In this document: one piece after another, positions 11,283-22,298 of the stretch | Layout: the number at the start of each line of letters is the position of its first letter | How positions within the stretch are numbered: position 1 is the stretch's first letter | Source of the DNA: Neolecta irregularis DAH-3 | Lineage: Eukaryota; Ascomycota; Neolectomycetes; Neolectales; Neolectaceae | Length of the DNA: 54,560 nt | Direction of reading: 5' to 3' | NCBI GenBank assembly: GCA_001929475.1 | Contig: LXFE01002012.1 | Location: forward strand, 1 to 54,560 | Made by a program: the position numbers and the translations under genes | Notes under the pieces: generated by a model | Database searches by the model: none | The model's input: the letters and a program-made list of their open reading frames with translations, nothing else | What the model was told of the DNA's origin: nothing

Positions 11283-12363
11283 TTACGGTTGATTATGACG
11301 TTTGTCTTGAGTAGAAGGTTCTTCTGGATTTAAAGCAGGCTGTGCTTGCGGGTCGAGATTCTCCATGGGAGCGTCATCCATTTTCTCGTCGAGTTGGAAA
11401 GGGATACCGTTGTTAGAAGCTGAACTATTGATATTTTTAGGAGCTGTATCTTTGGTCCTGTCATCGCCGGTTTGTTGAGATTCATCGTTATCTTTCATCT
11501 GGATATCGGATTCGTCCTTCTCTCTAGAGGTTCCGGAACTAGGATTGTTTGGTTCACTTACATGACGAGTAGATGTCTGATTAGCATCTTCATTTTGGTT
11601 CACCTGTTCATCCCCTTCTTCAGATTCTTTCTTAAGTCGTCGCTGTTCATCTTCTTCATCTATGATCTGATCTTTAGCTCGAACGATTTGTTCGTCTATC
11701 TGATCGTCTTCGTCCGAACTTAGTTTCCAAGGGAGATAGTACAACCTTGGTTCAGCCTTTGTCTGGATAAAGTGGGCCTGGTGGAGCAATTGCGAATGCC
11801 GAGTTTGCATCTATCGTATTTATTAGCGTGTTCATCTTGAATAGAAAGACTTACGATTCCTTTTTCCATTTTCTGTTCGCTCAAGAGGACTTCTCGATTC
11901 ACCTCCCGTCGTTTTTCATCATTCTGCTCTTTCTCTTTTTGAGCCAGTTCCTCTTTTTCGCGCTGCAATCTTTCAGCCAATTTAGCTTCTATTTCTGCGC
12001 GACGGTTTGCTCCAGCCTTAGCTTTCGTAGAACTCGATTCCCTCTGAATCTTCCCTAAAGTTCCCAAAAGGTTGCCGAACATTTTCTGTCCCCGTTTTCT
12101 CTCATCTGCACCATCGAAGATAGAACTTCTCCGACGGGATGAGGCGTGTTCGGTGGAAGGTGCCAAACGAGGCCGTTTAGAATCCGGAGAATTAGTTGAC
12201 AAACGTCGTTTTTGGGTAGATGACTCTTTAGAGAATCCAGTGCCTTGCTCTCCTGCTGACCGAGAAATCGTTGAAGGGACGATAACGCTTGACGCAACAA
12301 TGGTTCTAGAATTATCAATAGGCTATTTCGCCAGGGCGATCTGTACGGGCCAGAGTGATTCAT
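11283..12363 (-). CDS. pinin/SDK/MemA-domain nuclear protein
   Basis: Three exons (12363-12347, 12305-11855, 11810-11283) give 331 residues. The pinin/SDK/MemA domain is clear: KRGQKMFGNLLGTLGKIQ in exon 2, a long Glu/Lys/Arg coiled coil, then HFIQTKAEPRLYYLPWKL in exon 3. Pinin proteins associate with the exon-junction machinery and RNA processing in the nucleus; fungal members are poorly characterised. The C-terminal third is acidic and low complexity, rich in Asp, Glu, Asn and Gln. The 17-base first exon is inferred: it gives an ATG and a 41-base intron with an attgataat branch region, and keeps phase. If it is wrong, the protein starts further downstream. Confident on family, moderate on N terminus. 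Confidence 0.85.
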
Positions 12364-13730
12364 GCCTTAATATATAGAAGCCGGAGATGATACAACGAGG
12401 CAGTATCGTAGAAAAAGAAGATTTTTGAAAGCAATAATGCAACTATAGTCAGTGGGCAAGGTAGTTTCCGGAAGGATGAGTGAATCTCGGCGGTAGAGTA
12501 GTTGGGAGAAGGGAAGCAGTCACCACCAAGAAATGTTACCTACCAATCAACAATTGAGAACCTACAGACTTTTGAAAGAGCATTCGTTTCATATACACAA
12601 ATTAAGCTAGTGATACCAATGAATTGAGTGCGATAAAATGTGCAAATGTGCCATCGCATGATTGTGAGTATCAAGCTAGCGGTCCTTAATGTAGTGTAAC
12701 TTCTGAGTGGTAATGTAAGGATATACCTTTGGTATATCTTTTCCAATGCAGCAAGTGGCACGCAATATTGTGAGCCTTTCATTTTGTGTACATAAAGCAG
12801 AAGATGGGAGAAACCTGGTGTATGCTCACTATCTCAGACTAGGTATATCCCCATACAAAGCTCACTATTGTAGACTAGTATGCTACAAATCCTGGGTTTA
12901 TTTGTCCACTGTCGAGATTCTTACGGGGATGTATGTGATAATAACAACTCGTATACCAATACAGAATGAAGCCTGGTGCGCTAGATGCGCGCGTGCCTCA
13001 AATTTCCTATACGCTCTGTCAATCAGACCTCTGCTTCCTACAGGCGCGATTCAGCCTGTACTGCCGTGTGGGGCGGTGTGGACTTGGTAGTCCCCACAGA
13101 TCCTCAGACAAACTAGTGAATAAAGATTCATTCATATTCTTCTTCAGGGGAACGCTTCGTCGCGCCTTCTCACCCTCAATTGTTTCTATCTGGTCAAAGA
13201 TCGTGCGGCACAACACGCTGCAAAGAAAGTCTCCGGTAGTATAATTGTTTTGTCCGCCTTTCATTATTGTGTCATCGCTACACATGTCTTTATGCTCAGT
13301 GAGAGCCTGGTATCTTATCTCTATTTCCAACTTGAAACCCCTCTAAATCTGAATGAATGATAGGGTTTCCGGAACGTGAAACAATCTGATGAAGAAGTCC
13401 GATGTTTCTGCCTCTGGGTCTTGCGCTATGAAACCTTACTGGAAATTGCAAAAGTTTAAGTCAGATATAACGCGTCTCACGATAACTGCCATCTGAGGTA
13501 TTTTTATCCAAAATTAGTGTTATTTGAAGATAGAAAAGGAGGACACTTCGCTGTGCTGTCTTCATTCAATCTTTACCCGCCCGAAAAGTCTTTTTTACCT
13601 TTGAGGTTTGTCTTCAGTCACTCTGCTGATCTCGTAGGGTGCTTTTATTCATTACTTTTTCCTTTGAGGTTAATGTCTTGAGTAAGGAGATGTACTTACT
13701 ATCCAGCCGGCCTCTTCCAAACTTATCACT
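12364..13730. other. intergenic, no gene seen
   Basis: About 1.4 kb between the pinin-like gene and secreted repeat protein A. Short frames on both strands (for example 12746-13090 and 13019-13330) have no family motif, no signal peptide and atypical composition. No RNA gene recognised. Confidence 0.45.
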
Positions 13731-15501
13731 ATGCGTTATTCGCTTCTTTCTTTGAGCCTTCCAGTAGTATTCGGAGCACCTATAAAGACTGTCTCTTACC
13801 ACACGCAACTGGATTTTGGTATATGTGGTGATGTGAATCCTAAGATCATTTACACACTTAATCTTGATGTTAATGCTGGAAACACGTTTGAGCCAGAATC
13901 TTTGCAAGATTTTCCTCAATCTCCTGCAGGAGATATTGGACAAATCGTCTACTCCATCTGTCGGAAACTCGATAAAATATGCCAGGCGTCCAAAATAACC
14001 CTCGACATCTGTCAAGCTGCAGGACAGGCAGCCTCGAAAGCACCGATTGGTCAATTTCAAGCTGATGCTTTTAACGGAGTTTGGGAATCTTCTGTTCAGG
14101 GGGGAATATCTACTGAGACCTTAAAAGGCGGCATCGCTTTGGAAGGAAAACTCACTGCACGAAGCGAAAATTTAGAGCGTACGAACAGGTCGGTTCAGCT
14201 GATCCTAACGACGTTTAGCAAAGTCTGAACCAGGCGAAGATGATGCCTGTTCGGCTGATGATGAAGGACACGGCGGTGTTTCCAGCGGAAACGGTAATGG
14301 TATCCGAGATCCAGCGAAAACGATTCCACCCGTTGAGTCTCCCGGCGGCTTGAGTAGTGCGTCCACTGGATTTAGAGGTCCTAATGACTTTTAGCAAAGT
14401 CTGACCCAGGCCAAGACGATGACTGTTCGGATGATGATGATGAAGGACACAAAGGTGATGTTCCCATTGGAAACGGTACCGGTAGTATACCGAGTCCCGG
14501 GGAGACGGCCTCAGCTGCTCAGTCTCCGGGCGGCTCAGGTGTTGCGTTTCCTGGTCAACGTAAGAATAGCTAACGGGGTTTAGGGAAACCTGGGTTAGAC
14601 AGACAAAACACAGGCGCTGGCTCCAGCAAGCTCGATTTAGGCACCTGTACCGATGCCACTATTCGGTTTGGCATGGGCTTTCCCAATTTCCCGGCCCAAG
14701 AGTTTAGGTACAAGGCTAATAACACCGGAGAGTGTGTCATTCAACAATCGGTTATGACTAACTTGTAAGGTTTCCGCATGATGCTGCATTGAGGGCTCGT
14801 GTTATTATGGAATTCATCTGCGATACATTGGTGAACAATTGCAATGCTCCTCAACAGTCGAAACTGGCTTGCGATCAGATTGTGTGCGAATCCCGTTTAA
14901 ATTCGCAGCGCTAACTTTGCAGAAAGGAGATTATAGCTAAGGACCTTCCGTTGACAGGGGCTATAGCAGATGATTTTAACCGGGGCCTCGGATTCGATGT
15001 ATGCTGAACCTTAACTTCTCTAAATTTTCGCAGACAAATTTTGCTGCTATCAAAACCGATGCAGAATCGGTGGCAACAACAGTAATCAACGGGGAAACTG
15101 TCTTCCTTTTGCCGTTGGATCCGAAATGCAAAGATCCAACAATCTTATATGGTGCTGGGCTAGGTGGTCGATCATCAACTGAATTTTCTTTTAAGGCGAA
15201 TAATTCACTGTGCGCTTCTTCTCGGTAGTTAATTGATACCCTAGATTCTTCGGCGGAACTGCCTTCAATGCCGAAATCGTCGGTCGTGCCATTTGTGATG
15301 GCTTTCAAAATAACTGTGGGCTAAAGCTGACTCAAGAAGCTTGTAGTAATTTTGCGTATGATCTCGGTTGGTTTATTACCTAACTGAAGGAACTCGGATG
15401 ATCTCAAATCTAAGGCGAAAAGTCCTATATTCGCCGATATTTGGAATAAGAGATTCAATTTAACAGTAATTGATTGCTGTTACAGTCGGCTGATGATTTA
15501 G
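13731..15501 (+). CDS. secreted Cys-rich repeat protein A
   Basis: Nine exons (13731-14178, 14219-14353, 14395-14559, 14599-14731, 14770-14883, 14923-14998, 15034-15209, 15245-15355, 15390-15501) join in phase to 489 residues. It begins with a signal peptide (MRYSLLSLSLPVVFGA). Three diverged modules follow the plan LDLGTCTDATIRFG... then NNxxEFPHD... then IMEFICDTLVNNCNAP... with cysteines before and after the helix-like block. Between modules 1 and 2 sits an acidic linker made of two similar exons (DACSADDEGHG and DDCSDDDDEGHK). Gene B at 16723 is a tandem paralog with the same modules and mostly the same intron positions. I do not recognise a named family; the module resembles repeats I recall in secreted hypothetical proteins of filamentous ascomycetes. 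The last exon is weakest. Confidence 0.7.
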
Positions 15502-16722
15502 TCTGACTTTGCGCACTCGGTCCAAAAGCCATTATAGGGTAGTTGGGCAATTTTATGAAGGCCCACTGAATATTTTGATGCGGAGTTATAGGTTTGATTC
15601 TGTATGTCCTTGTTATCGATGTTTTCCTGCCCCCCTGCCGGCAGCGTGAATAATGGTTCCTTTTCATCGAATAAGAGAGCGCGAGATACTATTGCCTCAC
15701 TGAAATTGATTAGCAGAAGTTCTGATTCATCGCGGCTGGTCTTTTGGCTTAGCTGTTTCCGTGGAAAATATCCATTTGATATAGGATTTGGAAGTCCTGC
15801 TTAGACTCAGGCTATATGATGTGTGCAGCCCCCCAGTTTCTCCAAAGAAGGATATGCCGGGAAAAATCTAGGAGACCCATATATTCTTCCAGAATTATTG
15901 CCATTTCTGAACCAAGTAGATGGTTGAATAGATCGTTTGAATATAATTAAGTTCGTTGTATCCCCAATTTTGCAAGCAGTTTCTCAATTGCGATTATTCC
16001 AGAGTCCATGAACGAATAAAATATAGAAGGAAGAGAGAGGTGTGACTGCCAAACTCCTTTCTCAATCTTTTCGCGTTTATAGTCGCGTGACAGCGTGTCA
16101 AAAGTCTTCTCTTATTTGGACTTGGGGATCTCTAGTCTAAGAGAGGCTAAGATTTCGATAGATTGAACCCTTCCATGCATTGGGGGAGGTGGCATTGTGA
16201 ATGAAGGTGAAACCCGTCTGCATGCCGTAAGGGCGTGTGCCCTAGGAAGCCCTTTTTACCTATCTCAGGCGAGTCGGCAGGACGCAAAGAAAATCCGTCG
16301 AAGATNNNNNNNNNNCCTAGGAAGCCCTTTTTACCTATCTCAGGCGAGTCGGCAGGACGCAAAGAAAATCCGTCGAAGATCCGCCTTCAAACCCGAGATC
16401 CTGCGCCCCATGCACCAGCTCGCACTTCCTGTTTTGATGGAATATTTGGTATGTTCGACGACAACACGAATTACATCCCCTTTAGTTATATGCGATTTGC
16501 CTGGCTCGCTGCAAGAACTAGAAGGCTAGCATGATTATGGGGGGATTTTCTGGGTGGACTTTTGCACTAAGAAGGACTGTCCCGATAGGAAAACCCCATT
16601 TGCGTCTCACGATGCCGAAATGGCTAGAGTCTCCTGGCCGAATTACTCATCGAGTTTGGCCTGTTCATGGGAGAAAGCTGTCTTGAGCCCTCTCACCTCT
16701 TCACTCGCTCTCTCTCATACTA
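15502..16722. other. intergenic between paralogs A and B, contains assembly gap
   Basis: About 1.2 kb with no gene I can support. Frames crossing the ten N at 16306-16315 are artefacts. The sequence before B (from about 16620) includes its likely promoter. Confidence 0.5.
16241..16380. repeat. 65-bp identical repeat flanking a 10-N gap
   Basis: Bases 16241-16305 and 16316-16380 are identical and separated only by ten N. This is the usual mark of two contig ends that overlap but were scaffolded instead of merged, so the real locus probably has one copy and no gap. No coding gene depends on it. Confidence 0.85.
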
Positions 16723-18223
16723 ATGCGGCTTCAGTTTTCTGGAATCATATTAAGTACTTTTCTTTTCTTCGGAACATCAGTTGGTCTAGATGATGAGCAA
16801 CAGGTGTCCCTCGATCTGGGTACTTGCAATGACACAAACCCTTCCATTGAATGGGGAGTCTTCGATTTGACCAATGTTGAAAAGTTCAAGCCGGCCCAAC
16901 CCGCTGCATTCAACACTGAGCTTTCGTCAGATATTAGCAAGATTGATACTTTCATATGTCAAACACTGGAAACATTATGCCAAGCTTCTCAAGTGGCTCT
17001 TGATGCTTGTACAGCAGGAGTAAAGGCAGCAGCTGTTGCAACCGTTGGTGGAGCTCAAGCCGATGCCTTCAATGCGGCCTTGTATATTTCGGTATGTTGG
17101 TCTTTAATGCACTTATTAAGAATAAATAAGACCAATTTCGCTTCCCAAAGTCCAGAAGGTTCCGACTTTATTGAAACCATGGATGTTGCGTTACCTCACC
17201 GGCATCCAGGTAGGTCTAGGACGGTTGCTTCTAGTTGTTACCCCAACACTTGTTATAACGAAAATTCAATTCCAGTCATTGATCTTGGAATATGCACCGA
17301 TGTAACCATCAAGTTTGGTCCAGGGTTTGAGGGTCGCAAATCTCAGGAGTTCTCATTTCAAGCCAATAATCTCTTAGAGTATTCCTACTGTCTTCTATTA
17401 CATTGACTCTTAGTTTTCCTCATGGCACAACGTTAGATATTAGTACCATCTTGGATTTTATATGCAATACAATCGATAAATGCCAAGCAAAGGATCTTAA
17501 ATCTCTCTGCAACCAAGCTCAGTAAGACTATTCTAAATGAATAGCAAGCTGACCTTGCAGAAATTGTGTTAATTCTAAAAATCTCGGAGCTGTAGGTGCT
17601 GCGGCGGATACCTTCAACCTGGTTTTTGGGAAGAAGGTATGCCCCTTGCTTGATTTAAAAGATCCTAACGGTAACAGACGAATTATAGCGGAGTTAGCAT
17701 AAACGCATTTGATGTGGCAACAAGCGTGTCAAATGGCGTTGCTGCTATTACGGCTCTCGGAACTTGCAGCGATGCATCCCTAGTATGTGCAGCAGGATTA
17801 GAGGGTCGGTCAATGTACGAATTCGCGTTTATTCCCAGCAATCTCAAAGAGTACGTCTTTATCTCATACATCTGAACCAATATTCTAGATTTTCCCACGG
17901 AAGTTCTGACACTGGCAGTAATATTGCCCAGTTTATATGTGAGCGATTGGATAGTCAATGTGGTGTCCGATTAACTGCCGACGTCTGTCGTAATTACGTG
18001 TACGTCTTCACAAGAAAAATTATCTGACCCTATAGGAATGCTCTCGAAGGTCATATTTCAAGTAGGAAATGTTTATTTGCTGATATGTTCAACAAAGGAT
18101 TTGGAAAATTTGTAAGTATACCATTTCGAGAGGAAGTAACGTCCTTAGACGAACTATGCCGATCTTGACAACTCGAATGGAGCGCAAAATAGTTCTCTTT
18201 TGGTGAGACCGGTAAGAAATTAA
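16723..18223 (+). CDS. secreted Cys-rich repeat protein B
   Basis: Nine exons (16723-17091, 17131-17209, 17276-17378, 17414-17521, 17561-17636, 17678-17850, 17889-17999, 18036-18111, 18149-18223) give 389 residues. A signal peptide (MRLQFSGIILSTFLFFGTSVG) precedes three modules: SLDLGTCNDTNPSIEW, then IDLGICTDVTIKFGPGFEGR, then TALGTCSDASLVCAAGLEGR. Each module continues to an FxxxNN/SNLxE segment, FSHG or FPHG, a helix ending in FICxxLDSQC and a closing cysteine block. The protein is a tandem paralog of A with matching phase-2 introns at the E|F junctions. Introns 1 (39 bases) and 2 (66 bases) contain no in-frame stop and could be retained, so the second exon is uncertain. Function unknown; a wall or extracellular role is inference. 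Confidence 0.7.
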
Positions 18224-18699
18224 AATGAAGTAACATTTTTGCAAACATAATCAATCAGCATGTTGCCTTGCCATAATCTCCCTTGAGTCTTTTTGCGTTA
18301 ATGGAACAATTGCAAATGCTCGCAGCCACTGAAGAGCATAGTTTGCGTTGCAAGATCAAACGAAAACCAAATACAGACCGTGATTCGATGCAAAGGACAA
18401 TCAACCAAGCCTACCCAGAGAAAGTAACAGATCTAATGATCCATTTAGAAGCCTTTTCCATGTCAAAGTTCGAGTGAACACAATCGCTAATGAAAGTACT
18501 TTTCATTATCCATACAGCATTCTGGAATCCAGGGGAGGAAAGTATATTATTTTTTAAGAGAAGTTTTAGTACTGCCTTATGCCATTATATACAAATTGTG
18601 GTAAATAGTTTTGTAACATGAAATGTTGAAAAATCTTCCGGTTTGTGATTCGCAGATATGAACACGAAGCAAAGGATATTCCGGAAAAATCCATTTATA
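18224..18699. other. convergent intergenic spacer
   Basis: About 480 bases between protein B and the pheromone receptor. A 64-codon plus frame (18283-18477) lies just after B; it has no motif and may be 3-prime decay of B. I call no gene. Confidence 0.4.
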
Positions 18700-19781
18700 C
18701 TATTTCCCGATCCCAATCAAAGTTTCATCGTCGTGATCCATACTAAACGCTTCATCAGATTTAGAGGTTGGAGAACTTTGAAAGCCAACTCCGCTATTAC
18801 TCTGAGTACTGGTACGGCATACATAACCTTTCTCTCTCAGAGGAATACCAATGGCCCGAAGCCACCGACGATATATTTGAACAGTGTCTGGGCCAAAGCC
18901 GAAGAAAGCAAAAGTGATGAAAGACGTGATTGGAGATATGTAGTGGTGATCGAGCTTTGTTTTTTGATTGTTGTAAAAGGCCGTTATAGTATCCCAAAAT
19001 TCCCAATGGCATAATTCCCAACGGTACTCAGTTTTCGGATTTTTCAAGTCCTCGACTAATACAACGAAAGTGAGAGGAGTCGCATAGCACAGAATGATAA
19101 GAGACATTAAAACCAGTCGAATGAAGCGGGACTCATTCAATCCGGATCCTTGAAGGATTGAATCAACCTTTCGTCGCCGTCGAATATAACGCACGATCAA
19201 GAGAACTAATTTCATTAATCTCTTTTATCTTTGAAGAAGAGTTAACTAGAGTAGCTTGATGCGACGACGCAAAATATGGAAGGCCAGATAGATATCAATC
19301 CCACCAGGAGCCACGAGGGATAAACTGATGGCTTGCAACCATAAAGCCCATAAACGATATATCGATTTGGTTGAACAATATAATGTACTCCCATAATAAA
19401 AACCGGAGGAAATATACAAATGATTGAATCTTGAATTAATCTTCGTCTTCGAGCTTCTCGGGTCGTGAAACTCGCTGAAGCCTTCATGATATTTGCAAGG
19501 TAACGGATCAAAGCTGTAATCGAAGCGAGAATACCAATAGATTTTGCTAGAGTAATCTTGACTGCAACATCGCAATATCCGGTTCCAACCCAGGCTTCTG
19601 ACTCTAAAGGATCTGGATCGACCCAAATGATACTGTTGATGAAGGAAACCAAATTCGAGGCGATAAGCCAAAAGAGCAGACTGATAACCGGAATATTTCG
19701 ATGTTGGATATGCCAAATACCCGGGACGATACAGAGAAAAATAGCTATTCCGCAGAGAACTGTAAAGACCGTGTCGCCCAT
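18700..19781 (-). CDS. STE3: STE3-type pheromone receptor (7TM GPCR)
   Basis: Two exons (19781-19247 and 19205-18700) encode 346 residues. Seven hydrophobic segments are visible: VFTVLCGIAIFLCIV, ISLLFWLIASNLVSFI, a third around IGILASITALIRYLAN, IICIFPPVFIMGVHYIV, WLLVGLISIWPSIFCVV, VLMSLIILCYATPLTFVV and ITSFITFAFFGFGPDTV. WHIQHRNIPVISLLFWL after TM1 and the INSIIW end of TM2 match the STE3 class, which binds lipidated a-factor-like peptides and signals through a G protein to the mating MAP kinase cascade. The C-terminal cytoplasmic tail is short, Ser-rich and acidic. The 41-base intron lies after TM5. It is divergent from the Ni/Co transporter gene with 369 bases between starts. No homeobox or HMG mating-type gene is nearby. 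Confidence 0.85.
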
Positions 19782-20150
19782 GGAACTAGTTTTTCAAAAG
19801 AGAGTTGGAGATTCTCCCTCCGGCATATATGCAAAAAGATCAGATTAAGACAAGGCTTGCTACTTGTCTGGTGTAGTCCTTTGGACAGTTTCTATTGGAA
19901 ACTTGTTTAGGTAATAATAGAAAGCGAAATTCCAGAAATATTTCCTTTTTGGGACTCTAATAGGCTCCGCTCTACCATATCGGTCTGAAGCAGAGACTTT
20001 GTAATCGCTGAAGACGTTGGGCTCGTAGATATAGAAAAGAAACAGGGAATGGCTTCGCCTAGACGGAAGACATCGCATGGTTAGTCCAATTTATCTCCGA
20101 GTTGGAAGAGTGTCACCTCAAAACAATGGGTTCTTACCACCTATTGAGAA
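19782..20150. promoter_or_regulatory. shared divergent promoter region, receptor and Ni/Co transporter
   Basis: The 369 bases between the two divergent start codons must hold both promoters. I see no strong TATA box or pheromone-response-like repeat that I would assert. Confidence 0.35.
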
Positions 20151-21482
20151 ATGGCCTTTTTGTCAACATCAACACCGCGGAGTGAAAAATATCCTCTTTT
20201 GTTAAAAGTGGTCAAGGTTATCTCATTGGTTGTGACAGTGAATATCGCAGTATGGGCGGCAACCTTGATCGTGTTGCAATGGCATGTGTACATATCAGGC
20301 GAAAAAGAATATCCTCTGATCTTGCAAGAAATCTCTCTTCAGCCGCGATTCTTTCGTATACACTTGGGTTAAGACATGGATTTGATGCAGATCATATCAC
20401 AGCGATTGATTTGAGTACGTCTTATCAACTGGATAGATAGTGACCTAATAAGCAACTCGCAAACTCATCGCCCTCGACCAACAACCCGTTACAGTGGGCT
20501 TATTTTTCAGCCTCGGTCATTCTACAGTTGTTGCCATAGTCTGTGTCATCGTGGCAGCTACAAGTACAGCACTTGCAGATCGATTCGATACATTTGGAAC
20601 CGTAGGCGGAATTATTGGGGTCAGTGTGTCTTGCGTGTATGAATTTATGTGAATCCGAGTTTACTTATTACAAGATTCCTCTTTCTGATTGCGATTTCAA
20701 ATATTATCATCGTGCGGGGACAAATCAGACAGATGAATCGGTTATTACGAAACGAAGCGATTTACGACGATGACATTTTACTTGGAGGCGGTGGTACATG
20801 TGCAAGAACAATTAACAAAGTTTTCAACCTAATTGATGCGCCGTGGAAAATGTATCCGCGTACGGTTCTTTTTGTGGTTGGACTAATGGACTTCCAAGTT
20901 GGATTTTTGTTTGGACTGGGATTCGACACTTCTACAGAAATTGCTCTTCTTGGGATCGCATCGATAAAAGCAGCTGCGAAAACGTCTTTATGGCTTATTC
21001 TTTTTTTCCCAGCATTATTTACCTGCGGAATGTGTCTCATTGATACCACAGATGGAGCTTTGATGAGCATGGCATACAGCTCTAACTCATTTACAACAGA
21101 TCCCAGAACTCGTTTATATTATTCCATCGTGTTGACAATTCTTTCGATTTCGGTAGCCCTTGTTATTGCGTTTATCCAGCTTTTAAGCCTGATTTTGAAT
21201 GTTGCACATCCTACAGGTCGCTTTTGGGATGGTGTTGAAACGCTTGGTGATCGGTATGATATCGTCGGAGGGATAATAATTGGACTTTTTATATTTGTTG
21301 GCATACTTTCCGTGATTGGACATCGATTATGGAAGGATAAATGGTCACAGCCAACATATGCAGGCGTTTGTCAAGCGAAAAATTACCCTGAGAATGATAT
21401 GCGAAACGAACCACCAAGGATAGCAACATCGATATCAAAAGGTCGACCGTTGTCTTCTGGGGAAGAATTCCAGCCTATGTGA
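20151..21482 (+). CDS. nic1: nickel/cobalt transporter (NiCoT family)
   Basis: Four exons (20151-20287, 20329-20414, 20453-20636, 20675-21482) give 404 residues. The NiCoT signature in TM2 is present (LGLRHGFDADHITAID); its histidines and aspartates bind Ni2+ or Co2+. Other family blocks are LFFSLGHSTVVA, GLMDFQVGFLFGLGFDTSTE, LFFPALFTCGMCLIDTTDG and a long hydrophobic C-terminal part, for about eight membrane segments. The protein imports Ni2+ for urease or Co2+ across the plasma membrane. The first intron (20288-20328) shifts frame so that WHV joins NLSSAAILSYTLGLRH, which restores the family spacing. The C-terminal 50 residues are polar and cytoplasmic. Confidence 0.93.
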
Positions 21483-22298
21483 ATTTTGCTTTAAGATACA
21501 CGTCTTTGCAATGTCGTTGGAAGGTTGTCTTGATCGACTCAGATAAATGGTCATAGTCCGACCCAATACTTGCTGCATTCCACTCTAGACTTTCTCACAA
21601 TTGAATATATTATCTCGTTCTTAAGCTATGTTCTTGGATGTTTTAACCCGCAGACTCTTGTGTCCTTATATCTCGAGAACATTTATCCGGAGTATCTACC
21701 CAAGTTAACTCTGTGATGACATTACTAGGGAGTAATCATCAGCCCGACTATATTCTATAAGAATGTGATCTTTAGGAATTCCAAGTTCTCAGCCATCTCT
21801 CTTGAGAGTAAGTCTCTAAAACATTGTCTTTGTAAGCATATACCCTCGGGTAGAGCTTACCATTACGGAAGGAAGGCTTGTGAGGACAGCATTTCACCCC
21901 GAAACCGACGGATCATCAGAAGGTCTAATAAGACAATTATTCAGATTCTACGGACATGTGTAGATGAATCGCAGATATTTACAAGGCTTCTATTTCTGAA
22001 TTAAAGTGCATCGTTGCCCTTGGAAATGCCAAGAACTATGATATTGATAATTCCAGGTTTCCTTGTGTGATGTGTCGAACCCAGGACTTGACCTTTGCGA
22101 AGATCGCCGGGAGCTGTTAGGTGTACAAATTCGTTCGCATAAATATATACATTATGTATCGCATATGAAACATGTACCCCATGAAACTGAGCTTTCTTTC
22201 CAGCCAAAAAATGGTTGTGCAAGTCACAAAACTGGTGGAGCCGAAGATGCTGATCCAACCGGAGCGCATTCCTGTTCACCTCCACTTGCGCTATTCCC
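21483..22298. other. intergenic, no gene seen
   Basis: About 820 bases between the NiCoT transporter and Pex26. Short frames (21765-22004, 22063-22317) have no motif. The last 100 bases should contain the Pex26 promoter. Confidence 0.45.

Noticed and set aside
13614..14060. 148-codon minus frame opposite protein A
   Set aside because: Antisense shadow of the signal peptide and first module; no motif.
14376..14394. 17-base intron in protein A repeat
   Set aside because: Too short to splice; a GTAGTG donor 24 bases upstream gives a 41-base intron in the same phase.
16147..16534. Frames crossing the N gap
   Set aside because: They exist only because identical contig ends were placed on both sides of ten N.
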